From Christensenella sp. UBA7102 (GTDB lineage: Bacteria; Bacillota; Clostridia; Christensenellales; UBA1750), in contig DKYK01000034.1 in assembly GCA_002492415.1 (NCBI GenBank), positions 1 to 14,877 of the forward strand: a DNA stretch of 14,877 nt. Reading direction: 5' to 3'. The position numbers were made by a program, and so were the translations under genes. Positions 1-7,353 of this stretch are shown in pieces. A model generated the notes under the pieces. The model searched no databases, was not told the origin of the DNA, and saw only the letters and a program-made list of their open reading frames with translations. The stretch's first letter is position 1, and each line of letters opens with the position of its first letter.

Positions 1-75
1 AAACGATTTGGTTTCGCAATACATTTTAAAAATTTTTTGGATTTTTAAATTTATCACATTTTATTTTATTATAAA

Positions 76-89
76 ACGATATAAATCGT
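76..89. promoter_or_regulatory. Inverted repeat, possible operator
   Basis: ACGAT and ATCGT form a perfect 5-base inverted repeat around a 4-base AT centre. It lies about 50 bases upstream of the proposed -35 box, a plausible activator position. ACGAT recurs at 3-7. The repeat is short and in AT-rich DNA, so chance is a real alternative. Confidence 0.3.
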
Positions 90-138
90 ATATACTGGCA
101 TTATATAAATTCTACAGGAATTATTTTGGAATTATATA

Positions 139-167
139 TTGACAAAACGCAAAAAATATTATTAAAT
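139..167 (+). promoter_or_regulatory. Sigma-A-type promoter of the GH5/ABC operon
   Basis: A perfect -35 box TTGACA (139-144) is followed after 17 bases by TTAAAT (162-167), which matches the -10 consensus at 4 of 6 positions. Transcription would begin near 174, giving a leader of about 70 bases before the glycosidase start. Confidence 0.5.
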
Positions 168-243
168 ACACGTGAACATACTTTATTAACAAAAACGACA
201 CACAAATCAGATGCAGCCAAAAATACGCAAGGGGTGAATATCA

Positions 244-1263
244 ATGCAGTACATTCAGCGAGGTTTACCCAGATGGCGCGGCTTCAATTTATTGGGCATG
301 TACACCACACGGCACGAAGGCGTTTTCCCGGAGGAGGATTTCCAGCTCATCGCGGAACTCGGGTTCGATTTCGTGCGTCTGCCCATGAGCTACCGCATGT
401 GGACTGCGGGCGGGGACTTGGACAGCATTGAGCCCGTATATCACGTCAATGAAAAAGCGCTGGAGGCTGTGGACTCCTGCGTGCGTGCGGGGGAAAAATA
501 TGGGTTGCATATCAATCTGAATCTGCACCGCGCTCCGGGCTACTGCATCAATCCTGGTGAAAAGGAACCCTTTGACCTTTGGAAAGATGAAGAAGCCGTC
601 AAGGCGTTTGCCTGGCACTGGGAGATGTTCGCCAAGCGCTATCGGGACATCCCCTCCAGCCGTCTGTCCTTTGACCTGGTCAACGAACCGCTGGGACTGG
701 ACATCATCACGCGCGAGGAGCACAAGCGCGCGATTTCGGCGGCGGTCAAGGCGATCCGCGCCGTCAGCCCTGATCGGCTGATCGTAGCCGACGGCATGGG
801 CGGCGGCAATATTCCCTGCCCCGAGCTTGCGGACCTGCACATCGCGCAGTCCTGCCGCGCCTACCAACCCATGACGCTGACCCATCACAGAGCTGAATGG
901 TGGACGCTCAGCAAGCACTTTACCGAGACGCCGCATTGGCCGGACATGATGAGTGATAACGGGCTATGGAACCGCAAGCGCCTCATCGATCACTATGCGC
1001 AGTGGGCAAAGATGTCTCAAGAGCTGGGCATTGGCGTACACTGTGGTGAGGGCGGAGCCTATTGGTATACACCGCACAGGGTGGTACTGGACTGGATGAA
1101 CGATGTGATGGACGTGCTGCAGGGCTACAACATTGGCTATGCGCTGTGGAACTTCCGAGGCCAGTTCGGCATACTGGACAGCCAGCGCAAGGACTGCAAG
1201 TATCAGTTCTGGCGCGGTCACCTGTTGGACAATCAGATGTACGAGATTCTCAAGGCACACTGA
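244..1263 (+). CDS. Glycoside hydrolase family 5 protein, cytoplasmic
   Basis: A 339-residue retaining beta-glycosidase of the GH5 (cellulase A) type. Visible family landmarks are RGFN near residues 12-15, the strand ending FVRLPMSY (43-50), HRAPGY (95-100), the acid/base segment LVNEP with Glu148, the proposed nucleophile Glu269 in GVHCGEGG, and the aromatic ALWNF (300-304). The length suits a single catalytic domain with no carbohydrate-binding module. There is no signal peptide, so the enzyme should act inside the cell. The ATG follows AGGGGTGA by 6 bases. It is the first gene of an operon with an oligosaccharide importer, so its likely substrate is an imported beta-linked oligosaccharide. 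GH5 covers many activities (endoglucanase, mannanase, glucosidase), and the exact one cannot be read from these motifs. Confidence 0.88.
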   Translation: MQYIQRGLPRWRGFNLLGMYTTRHEGVFPEEDFQLIAELGFDFVRLPMSYRMWTAGGDLDSIEPVYHVNEKALEAVDSCVRAGEKYGLHINLNLHRAPGYCINPGEKEPFDLWKDEEAVKAFAWHWEMFAKRYRDIPSSRLSFDLVNEPLGLDIITREEHKRAISAAVKAIRAVSPDRLIVADGMGGGNIPCPELADLHIAQSCRAYQPMTLTHHRAEWWTLSKHFTETPHWPDMMSDNGLWNRKRLIDHYAQWAKMSQELGIGVHCGEGGAYWYTPHRVVLDWMNDVMDVLQGYNIGYALWNFRGQFGILDSQRKDCKYQFWRGHLLDNQMYEILKAH

Positions 1264-1305
1264 CCGGCAAACGGACGACAAAGGGAAAGGAGAGAGTGTG
1301 ACACC

Positions 1306-2313
1306 ATGTTCATGTCCCCCACGCTCAACCAAAGCCATGATTACGTGGATCTGCGCACGCGAAAGGGCTGGAAGCTGTTGGGCAAAAAAATCTGGCAGTA
1401 TAAGTGGATTTATCTGCTGATGCTGCTGCCCGGCATTGCGGTCACGTTTGTGTTCAAGTACATGACAATGCCCGGCATCCTGTTATCTTGGAAGACATTC
1501 GTGCCCACCTTTGGCGACAAGTCTCTGTTTGGGTATCTTGCCTCCAGCCCATGGGTCGGGTGGGCGCACTTTTCCCGGCTGTTCAAGGAAAGTGCATTCT
1601 GGACGGCCACGGCCAATACGCTGATCATCTCGCTGCTCAAGCTGATCTTTGGCTTTCCGTTTCCCATTCTGCTGGCGATCATGATCAACGAGATGATCTT
1701 TAAGAAGTACAAACGCGTGCTGCAGACCGTCTATACCTTTCCCCACTTCCTCTCTTGGGTGGTTCTGGCTGGCATGGCGATCAATCTGCTGGGCGATACC
1801 GGCGTTATCAAGCGCTTTGCGATGTTGTTCGACCCGACGGTGAAAGATTCATGGAACGTGCTGTACAACACCCGTTACTTCCGCACACTGCTGATCCTGA
1901 CCGATATGTGGAAGGAGGGCGGCTGGGGCACCATACTCTACCTTGCCGCCATCGCGGGCATTGATCCGGCGTTGAACGAAGCCGCCACCATCGACGGTGC
2001 AAACCGTTTCCAGCGCATTGTGCACGTCACTTTCCCTCAGATCAGCGATCTGATCGTCATCATGTTCATACTTTCCGTGGGCAACATGATGAACGCCAAC
2101 TTCGACCAGATCTTCAATCTTTACTCCGCTCCGGTCTATAAGGTCGCGGACGTCATTGATACCTATGTCTACCGGCTGACCTTCCAGAGCACCACGGTCA
2201 TGGATTTCGGCTTCTCCACAGCCGTCGGCCTGTTCAAGAACGTGATCAACTTCGCGCTGATTCTTGGCGCAAACTGGGCGTCCAAGGCGACGGGCGGAGA
2301 CGGAATCATGTAG
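1306..2313 (+). CDS. ABC transporter permease, LplB family
   Basis: A 335-residue integral membrane subunit of a carbohydrate ABC importer, similar in build to LplB/YteP permeases. After a basic cytoplasmic N-terminus of about 33 residues come hydrophobic segments near 34-52, 102-128, 148-163, 193-220, 247-262 and 303-323. The EAA loop that docks on the ATPase is clear: EAATIDGANRFQRI starts at residue 225 with the conserved Gly231. The start ATG lies 12 bases after AAAGGAGA (1286-1293); an in-frame ATG two codons later is too far from it. The gene is 42 bases behind the glycosidase and 15 bases ahead of the partner permease, so the three are almost surely one transcript. No ATP-binding subunit is present, as is usual for this family, which shares MsmX/MsmK-type ATPases. 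The substrate is inferred only from context. Confidence 0.92.
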   Translation: MFMSPTLNQSHDYVDLRTRKGWKLLGKKIWQYKWIYLLMLLPGIAVTFVFKYMTMPGILLSWKTFVPTFGDKSLFGYLASSPWVGWAHFSRLFKESAFWTATANTLIISLLKLIFGFPFPILLAIMINEMIFKKYKRVLQTVYTFPHFLSWVVLAGMAINLLGDTGVIKRFAMLFDPTVKDSWNVLYNTRYFRTLLILTDMWKEGGWGTILYLAAIAGIDPALNEAATIDGANRFQRIVHVTFPQISDLIVIMFILSVGNMMNANFDQIFNLYSAPVYKVADVIDTYVYRLTFQSTTVMDFGFSTAVGLFKNVINFALILGANWASKATGGDGIM

Positions 2314-2328
2314 AAAGGAGAGACGGAT

Positions 2329-3240
2329 ATGCCAAGAGCCAAGGAAATTCCCGCTCCACGCACTAAGAAAGGGAATCGCATACAGAAGTTCAACGTGTTC
2401 GACGCGGTACTGTTCGTCTTTTTGACGCTGCTGGGGCTGATCATTGTCTATCCTTTTTACAATACCATACTGGTTTCTCTGGTGCCGCAGGCGGACTACA
2501 CGCGCAATCCGTTCATGCTCTGGCCTGAGCGCATCACCTGGGAATCCTACCAGTTCGTGTTCGACTCGCCGCTGTTGCTCAACTCCATGGCCAATTCGGT
2601 TAAACTGGCGCTGGCCGGCACCGTCTACAACATGATTCTGACCGTGCTGATGGCGTATGCCTTCACCAAGCCCATTCCGGGCCGCAACTTCTTTCGCTTT
2701 TACATGGTCTTCACCATGTATTTCGGCGGCGGTCTGGTGCCCTTCTACCTGCTGATCAAGGCGCTGGGGCTCATCGACAGCTTCTGGGTCATGGTGCTGC
2801 CGTCGGGCGTGTCGGTCACGTATATGCTCATCATTTCCTCCAATATGTCGGCGCTGCCCAAGGAATTGGAGGAATCCGCGCAGCTGGACGGTGCGAGCGA
2901 CATCAAGATACTCTTTTCCATCATACTGCCGCTGACGCTGCCGATCCTTGCGACCTTCTCGCTCTACTACATGGTGGAGCGGTGGAATGAATGGTACAAC
3001 GCCATGCTGTTCCTCAAGGACACGGCAAAATGGCCACTGCAGCTGACGCTGCGCAATATCATTTCCAGTGCAAACTTCATCTCGACCCAGGCCATGACGG
3101 GCGACGTGCGCCCGCCCACCTACGGCGAGGGTATCAAAATGGCCTGTATCGTAGTGACGGTATTTCCGCTGATGGCGGTCTATCCCTTCCTGCAGCGTTA
3201 CTTCCTGACGGGCCTGACGCTGGGCGCCGTCAAAGGCTGA
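2329..3240 (+). CDS. ABC transporter permease, YtcP/LplC family
   Basis: A 303-residue second permease that should form a heterodimer with the preceding one. The N-terminus is basic and cytoplasmic (residues 1-22). Hydrophobic segments fall near 24-45, 91-112, 123-143, 152-172, 195-215 and 270-288. The ATPase-docking loop reads EESAQLDGASDIKILF from residue 181, with Ser replacing the first Ala of the EAA motif, a common variant in this subfamily. The C-terminus ends GLTLGAVKG, typical of YtcP-like proteins. AAAGGAGAG (2314-2322) begins immediately after the upstream stop codon and sets the ATG 6 bases later. It works with the lipoprotein encoded next to import an oligosaccharide. Confidence 0.92.
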   Translation: MPRAKEIPAPRTKKGNRIQKFNVFDAVLFVFLTLLGLIIVYPFYNTILVSLVPQADYTRNPFMLWPERITWESYQFVFDSPLLLNSMANSVKLALAGTVYNMILTVLMAYAFTKPIPGRNFFRFYMVFTMYFGGGLVPFYLLIKALGLIDSFWVMVLPSGVSVTYMLIISSNMSALPKELEESAQLDGASDIKILFSIILPLTLPILATFSLYYMVERWNEWYNAMLFLKDTAKWPLQLTLRNIISSANFISTQAMTGDVRPPTYGEGIKMACIVVTVFPLMAVYPFLQRYFLTGLTLGAVKG

Positions 3241-3250
3241 TCGTCCGATT

Positions 3251-3269
3251 TCAGGCGCAGTGCGCCTGA
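3251..3269 (+). other. Intercistronic hairpin before the binding-protein gene
   Basis: TCAGGCGC (3251-3258) and GCGCCTGA (3262-3269) form an 8-pair stem with a 3-base loop, 10 bases after the permease stop. No T run follows, so it is not a standard terminator. In ABC operons such hairpins often mark RNA processing or stabilise the abundant binding-protein message; that role is inferred here. Confidence 0.55.
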
Positions 3270-3301
3270 GAAATAAACAGAACCCAGAAGGAGGAAAACA
3301 C

Positions 3302-4951
3302 ATGACTAAGAAGCTCATTTGTCTCGTGCTGGCTGTGCTGATGACGCTGTCCCTGGCGGCGTGCGCCAAGACGACGGAAACGACGCCCCCGCCCGAGAGC
3401 CAGGCTCCCGCGCAGGAGCAGACGCAGCCCGCCACGGACAGTGGCGACGCCGAACCCGCTGCCCCCGCAGGCTACGACACCCACCTAACCATCAAGATGA
3501 ACGTGTTAGACGCCGAAAAGACCGGCAACACCGAGCGCGATGCGTGGTTCAACGAGAAATTCAACGTCTCCTGGGACTTCGTCCCTGTGACTTGGGGCGA
3601 CTGGACGGAAAAGGTTCGCGCCTGGGTGGCCGCTGATGACATGCCCGACATTCTGTGGTGGGACATGAAGATCAATCACACTGCGGAGTTCAAGACCTGG
3701 GCCAAGGCGGGTGCGTTCCGCGAGATTCCCGCTGATATGACCAACTGGCCCAACCTGGCCGAGCGCCGCGAGCGCCTCAGCTCCGACGACATGATGCTTT
3801 CCGTGGACGGCAAGCTCTACGGCTGGCCTTCCTCCCGTGAGAACCCCGAGTGGTTGCAGAATGCCTACTACCCCATGTTCGCCTACCGCCGCGATTGGGC
3901 TAAGGCCGTCGGCATGTACAAAGAGGGCGATACCTACACCTGGGATGAGGCCAAGGCCATGATCAAGGCCGTACAGGAGCAGGATCCCGGCCAAAACGGC
4001 GCGGGCGCGACCATCGGCATCACCTGCGAGACCTGGTGCCTGCCCGGCGTGTTCATGGAGGTGCTGGGCTATGCAGACGACCGCACCGGCTATGTGAAGA
4101 ATGCGGATGGCAAGTACGTTCCCTACTTCACCACCGACAGCTACCGCCAGGAGCTCAAGTTCGTCACCGAGCTGTTCCAGGACGGCTACATCTGGAAGGA
4201 CCAGATCGTGGACTCCGGTTCCGACGGTGCGAACAACTTCTTTGCCGGCAAAGCGTTCATGCACCTGGGCAACAACAGTCCCTCGTGGTTCAGCGGCACA
4301 GCTTACCTCAAGATGGTGGATACCGGCATCGTATCCTCCACCGACGACGTCGCGCCCATGATCATCTACTCGCCCGTGGACAATAAGTCCTTCTGGCTGA
4401 CCGAGACTGAGGACTACTGGACCGTGGCGCACATCACTCATTCTGTGGACGACGAGAAGCTGAACCGCATTCTGGACATGTGGGACTGGCTGGCCTCCGA
4501 GGAAGGCCGAATCTTTGAGGTTGCGGGCCTGGAGGGTAAGGATTACGAAGTCAACGCGGACGGCACCTACACCATACTGTGGGATGTCAATCCCGACGGC
4601 TCCTACATCTCGCCTTACGCGGATACCGGCTCCAACATGTACACCCCCGCAACGCTCGTTCCCAGCCCCAACGAGACCTCCCGTATGGACGGCTACGCGG
4701 CGTTTACAGACATCGAAGCGTTTATGCAGACCTCTCCTGACTATCATGTTCATCCGCTGAACTGGACGCTGCAGACCTTCGGCGGAGAACAGTACTCGCT
4801 CTACGGCGCGTTTGATTCCGACGTCAAGGCGAAGGCCATCGAGATCATCGCCGCCGGCGGCGACGTTGACGCCCAGTGGGATGCGTTCCTCAAGGAGATG
4901 GAGCCCAAGTGGCAACCCGTCGCCGCAGAGCTGGACGCCAACCTCAAGTAA
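3302..4951 (+). CDS. Extracellular substrate-binding lipoprotein, LplA-like
   Basis: A 549-residue solute-binding lipoprotein of the large carbohydrate-binding type paired with LplB/YtcP permeases. The signal peptide MTKK plus a hydrophobic core ends in the lipobox LAAC, giving lipid-modified Cys21. A low-complexity linker rich in Thr, Pro, Glu, Gln and Ala (about 22-56) tethers the domain to the membrane. The mature domain is rich in Trp and Tyr, for example WGDW and ILWWDMK near residues 99-124, as expected for stacking on sugar rings. The start is the ATG behind AGAAGGAGG (3287-3295), since the signal peptide begins there; an in-frame GTG at 3260 lies inside the hairpin and has no ribosome site. 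It is the last gene of the operon, just before a strong terminator. The sugar bound is not identifiable. Confidence 0.93.
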   Translation: MTKKLICLVLAVLMTLSLAACAKTTETTPPPESQAPAQEQTQPATDSGDAEPAAPAGYDTHLTIKMNVLDAEKTGNTERDAWFNEKFNVSWDFVPVTWGDWTEKVRAWVAADDMPDILWWDMKINHTAEFKTWAKAGAFREIPADMTNWPNLAERRERLSSDDMMLSVDGKLYGWPSSRENPEWLQNAYYPMFAYRRDWAKAVGMYKEGDTYTWDEAKAMIKAVQEQDPGQNGAGATIGITCETWCLPGVFMEVLGYADDRTGYVKNADGKYVPYFTTDSYRQELKFVTELFQDGYIWKDQIVDSGSDGANNFFAGKAFMHLGNNSPSWFSGTAYLKMVDTGIVSSTDDVAPMIIYSPVDNKSFWLTETEDYWTVAHITHSVDDEKLNRILDMWDWLASEEGRIFEVAGLEGKDYEVNADGTYTILWDVNPDGSYISPYADTGSNMYTPATLVPSPNETSRMDGYAAFTDIEAFMQTSPDYHVHPLNWTLQTFGGEQYSLYGAFDSDVKAKAIEIIAAGGDVDAQWDAFLKEMEPKWQPVAAELDANLK

Positions 4952-4983
4952 AATTTACCAGCGGTTTCTCCTTTTCTCCTCGC

Positions 4984-5016
4984 AGCATGGCCGATTCAAT
5001 CGGCCATGCTGTTTTT
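4984..5016 (+). terminator. Strong intrinsic terminator of the sugar operon
   Basis: AGCATGGCCGAT (4984-4995) pairs perfectly with ATCGGCCATGCT (4999-5010) around a 3-base loop, followed by GTTTTT. It lies 32 bases past the lipoprotein stop. On the opposite strand the hairpin is not followed by a T run, so it serves mainly the + strand operon, although the ECF operon converges on it. Confidence 0.9.
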
Positions 5017-5036
5017 ATCGGCAGGTAAACGCCGGC

Positions 5037-5714
5037 TCAGGCGGCTTTTTTTCCGCGCAGGTGAAATCCGCGCAGTTCGGCGGAGATGGCGCCGGCCTCG
5101 ATTTTACGGATGGAAGAGACAAGCAGCGGGACACACAGGGGGAGGAGCAGACGCAGCTTTTTGATGAAATTGCCGTCCAGCTCCACGCCGCGGGCGGTCT
5201 GCGCTTCGATGACGGCGGCCATGTCGCGCGCCAGAATCGGAATGAAGCGGATGGCCGTGGTGAAGGCAAAGGCATACTTGTAGGGCACGTGCAGTACCTT
5301 GACCAGCTGGCGTGTCAGATCGGGGAGACGGGTGAGGGTGAGCATCACAGTCAACGGCAATGTCGCGCCGATCAGCCGCATGCAGATCATCGCCGAGAAG
5401 CGCAAACCCTCATCCGTAATGCGGACGCCCAGTGGCAGCGTAACCAGCGCGTTGCCCTGCGTGACGAAGAAGATCTGCAGCACGAATATAATGGAAGAAA
5501 ACTTGCACAGGCTGCAGAGCGTGCGCAGCGTCTGCCTGCCGATGTTTCCAATGAAGCCCAGAATCACGTCCAACACGATGAGCGCCAGCAGGACCAGCAG
5601 GCTGCGCGTGGAAAAGCACGCCGCGCAGATGGCAATGGCGATCAGCAGCTTGAGCAGCGGCGGCACCTTATGCAGGATGGTATTGCCGTGGACGTATTGC
5701 AGCATGCCCTTCAT
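5037..5714 (-). CDS. ecfT: ECF transporter transmembrane component EcfT
   Basis: A 225-residue membrane coupling subunit of an energy-coupling factor importer. The N-terminal ILHKVPPLLKL (13-23) matches the family pattern LHxLxPxxKL. Hydrophobic segments lie near 20-33, 38-56, 72-84, 106-126 and 188-201. The coupling helices carry the signature AQTARG (171-176) and a second, altered one, SAELRGF (211-217), where Leu replaces the usual Ala of Ala-Arg-Gly. These helices transmit ATPase motion to the S component. The protein is somewhat shorter than the roughly 260 residues common for EcfT. Its ATG overlaps the TGA of the upstream ATPase gene (ATGA), which suggests translational coupling. It is the last gene of the operon; no clear terminator follows on this strand before the convergent hairpin. 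Confidence 0.9.
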   Translation of the reverse strand: MKGMLQYVHGNTILHKVPPLLKLLIAIAICAACFSTRSLLVLLALIVLDVILGFIGNIGRQTLRTLCSLCKFSSIIFVLQIFFVTQGNALVTLPLGVRITDEGLRFSAMICMRLIGATLPLTVMLTLTRLPDLTRQLVKVLHVPYKYAFAFTTAIRFIPILARDMAAVIEAQTARGVELDGNFIKKLRLLLPLCVPLLVSSIRKIEAGAISAELRGFHLRGKKAA

Positions 5715-6514
5715 TTTTCCAGCCTCCTTCGGATGAGAGACTCCGTCATTTCCTCACAGGTATCGATGTCGTCGTAGTTGGCGCCCAGCGACAGGCTCAG
5801 CTGCATGATCTGCGGCGGCAGCAACGCGGCATCCGACAGCAGTTCCGTGCGGCGCAGCACCTCGTGCGGCGTGCCGTCTGCGGCCAATCTTCCCTTGTTG
5901 AGCACCAGCACGCGCTGAGCAAAATCCCGCACGACTTCCATGTCATGGGAGACCATGAACACCGTGGCGCCCTGACGGTTCAGCGCGGTGACCAGCTCCA
6001 TTGTGTGCATACATTCGCGCCAGTCCAGACCGGTGGTGGGCTCGTCCAGAATCAGCAGCTGAGGCGTCAGCGCCATCAGACTGGCCAGCGCCACGCGCTG
6101 CCGCTCGCCTCGGGAGGCCGTCAGCGGGTTGAGTGCGGGATCAAGGTGAAAGTCGGCGAGGGTCTTGTCCAGCCGAGCCTGGATGTCCGCCTTGTCCGTC
6201 AGGCACAGTTCCAGGCCAAAGAGCAGTTCGTCCCGCACGGTGCTTCGGCACAGCTGCCGGTCTGGGTTCTGGAACAGGAAGCCTACCTTGCGGGCCAGTG
6301 CGCTGGTGCGAGCTTTCTTCGTGTCCAAGCCAGCCACGGTCACGGTGCCCTGCGTGGGCTTATTGAGACCATTGAGCAGTTTGGAAAAGGTGGATTTGCC
6401 TGCGCCATTTGGTCCGATGAGCGCGACAAACTCGCCGGAAGCGATGTCCAGATCAATGCCAGAGAGCACCTCGCGCCCTTCATAGGAAAAATGTACGCCG
6501 TTCAGATGGATCAT
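5711..6514 (-). CDS. ecfA: ECF transporter ATP-binding protein (second ATPase)
   Basis: A 267-residue ABC ATPase of the ECF class. Motifs are Walker A GPNGAGKST (34-42), Q-loop Gln82 in FQNPDRQ, Walker B LLILDEP (153-159) with Glu158, and the H-switch His190 in VSHDM. The ABC signature is atypical: TASRGERQ (132-139) instead of LSGGQ. Sequences like SRGERQ occur in one partner of ECF ATPase pairs, so this is a family trait rather than a broken gene. The start ATG overlaps the TGA of the preceding ATPase gene (ATGA), and its own TGA overlaps the ecfT start in the same way. An open frame continues upstream to 7156, but it runs across the other ATPase gene and is not protein-like. The product should pair with the other ATPase. 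Confidence 0.92.
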   Translation of the reverse strand: MIHLNGVHFSYEGREVLSGIDLDIASGEFVALIGPNGAGKSTFSKLLNGLNKPTQGTVTVAGLDTKKARTSALARKVGFLFQNPDRQLCRSTVRDELLFGLELCLTDKADIQARLDKTLADFHLDPALNPLTASRGERQRVALASLMALTPQLLILDEPTTGLDWRECMHTMELVTALNRQGATVFMVSHDMEVVRDFAQRVLVLNKGRLAADGTPHEVLRRTELLSDAALLPPQIMQLSLSLGANYDDIDTCEEMTESLIRRRLEK

Positions 6515-7347
6515 GCCAATACCCCCTCCACCATAGCCTTGGCCTCTTCCACACAGATGGGCACCGGACCGGCGGACAGCCCCGCGGCCAGCAGCTGCTC
6601 GTGCAGCGTCGCCACGCGGGGACAGTTGACGCCGATCTCTCGCAGCAGCTCCGGATGGGCGAGCACCTCGCGCATCGTCCCATGCAGCCGAACGGAACCG
6701 CGGTCCATCACGCACAGGGACTTGCAGAAGGCGGAGAGCAGCATGATCTTCTGCTCCACTACCACAACCGTGGTGCCCTGCTCGTTGAGCGTACGCAGAA
6801 CGCGGAAGATGGCCTGCGAGGAAGCGGGATCCAGCTCGCCCGTGGGTTCGTCCAGTACCAGCACCTGCGGGCGCATGGCCAGTACCGCCGCGATGGCTAC
6901 TTTTTGCTTCTGACCGCCCGAGAGCGTGTCCAGCGAGCGATGGCGCAGGTTGGCGATGCCCACCGTGGCCAGCGCCTCCTCCACGCGGCTGTCGAGGTCC
7001 TTTGCGGGGACGCCGAAGTTTTCCAGTGCGAACAGCACCTCGTCCTCCACCATGGAGGACACCATCTGCGCGTCGATGTCCTGAAAGACGCTGCCCACCA
7101 CGCGACTGAGGTCCGTGGGCGTGACCTCGACGGTGTCCATGCCGTTCACCACGCATGCGCCGTAGAAGTCGCCGGTATAATGGTGGGGAATCACGCCGCT
7201 GATGACGGACAGAAGCGTGGATTTCCCCGCGCCCGAGGGCCCGATGATGCCGAGAAATTCACCGCGCGGGATATGGAGGGTGATGTCGGTTAAGGCATTG
7301 CCCTGCGCGCTTTCATAGCGGAAGGAGAGCTGCTGCATATCGATCAT
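6511..7347 (-). CDS. ecfA: ECF transporter ATP-binding protein (first ATPase)
   Basis: A 278-residue ABC ATPase of the ECF class. It has Walker A GPSGAGKST (36-44), Q-loop Gln89 in VFQD, canonical signature LSGGQ (142-146) and Walker B VLVLDEP (162-168) with Glu167. The H-switch is unusual: the strand reads VVVVEQK, so Gln199 stands where His is expected (codon CAG; a His codon differs by one base). The roughly 50 residues after residue 225 form the C-terminal extension seen in EcfA proteins. The ATG lies 6 bases after the S-component stop and about 10 bases after AGAAAGGA, which lies inside the S-component gene; an ATG three codons further in is a less likely start. It ends in an ATGA overlap with the second ATPase gene. 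It should form a heterodimer with that ATPase on EcfT. Confidence 0.92.
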   Translation of the reverse strand: MIDMQQLSFRYESAQGNALTDITLHIPRGEFLGIIGPSGAGKSTLLSVISGVIPHHYTGDFYGACVVNGMDTVEVTPTDLSRVVGSVFQDIDAQMVSSMVEDEVLFALENFGVPAKDLDSRVEEALATVGIANLRHRSLDTLSGGQKQKVAIAAVLAMRPQVLVLDEPTGELDPASSQAIFRVLRTLNEQGTTVVVVEQKIMLLSAFCKSLCVMDRGSVRLHGTMREVLAHPELLREIGVNCPRVATLHEQLLAAGLSAGPVPICVEEAKAMVEGVLA

Positions 7348-7353
7348 GGGAAA

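Larger units (their letters stand above)
1..243. promoter_or_regulatory. AT-rich regulatory region ahead of the glycosidase/importer operon
   Basis: This stretch has no convincing gene and is far richer in A and T than the coding DNA that follows. It holds a promoter candidate (139-167), an inverted repeat ACGAT-ATAA-ATCGT (76-89), a further copy of ACGAT at 3-7, and an AT-only inverted repeat (25-33 with 41-49). The ribosome binding site of the glycosidase is AGGGGTGA at 230-237. The layout suggests a regulated promoter, but the regulator cannot be named from the sequence. Confidence 0.6.

Noticed and set aside
23..50. AT-only inverted repeat as a terminator of a gene left of the window
   Set aside because: The stem has no GC pairs and would be unstable, and no gene end is visible to support it.
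126..431. Short open frame starting with TTG ahead of the glycosidase
   Set aside because: The start lies within the promoter region, and the frame overlaps the GH5 gene, which has its own ribosome site.
1849..3435. A long open frame on the minus strand opposite both permease genes
   Set aside because: Its translation is rich in Arg, His and Gln without recognisable domains, and the opposite strand encodes two clear permeases with good ribosome sites.
3506..4915. A long open frame on the minus strand opposite the lipoprotein gene
   Set aside because: Low-complexity Val/Gly/His-rich translation, no ribosome site; a shadow of the GC-rich lipoprotein gene.
6515..7156. Upstream extension of the second ECF ATPase frame
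   Set aside because: It runs out of frame through the first ATPase gene and has a shuffled, Gly/Arg-rich composition. The ATP-binding domain begins at the ATG at 6514, which overlaps the upstream stop.
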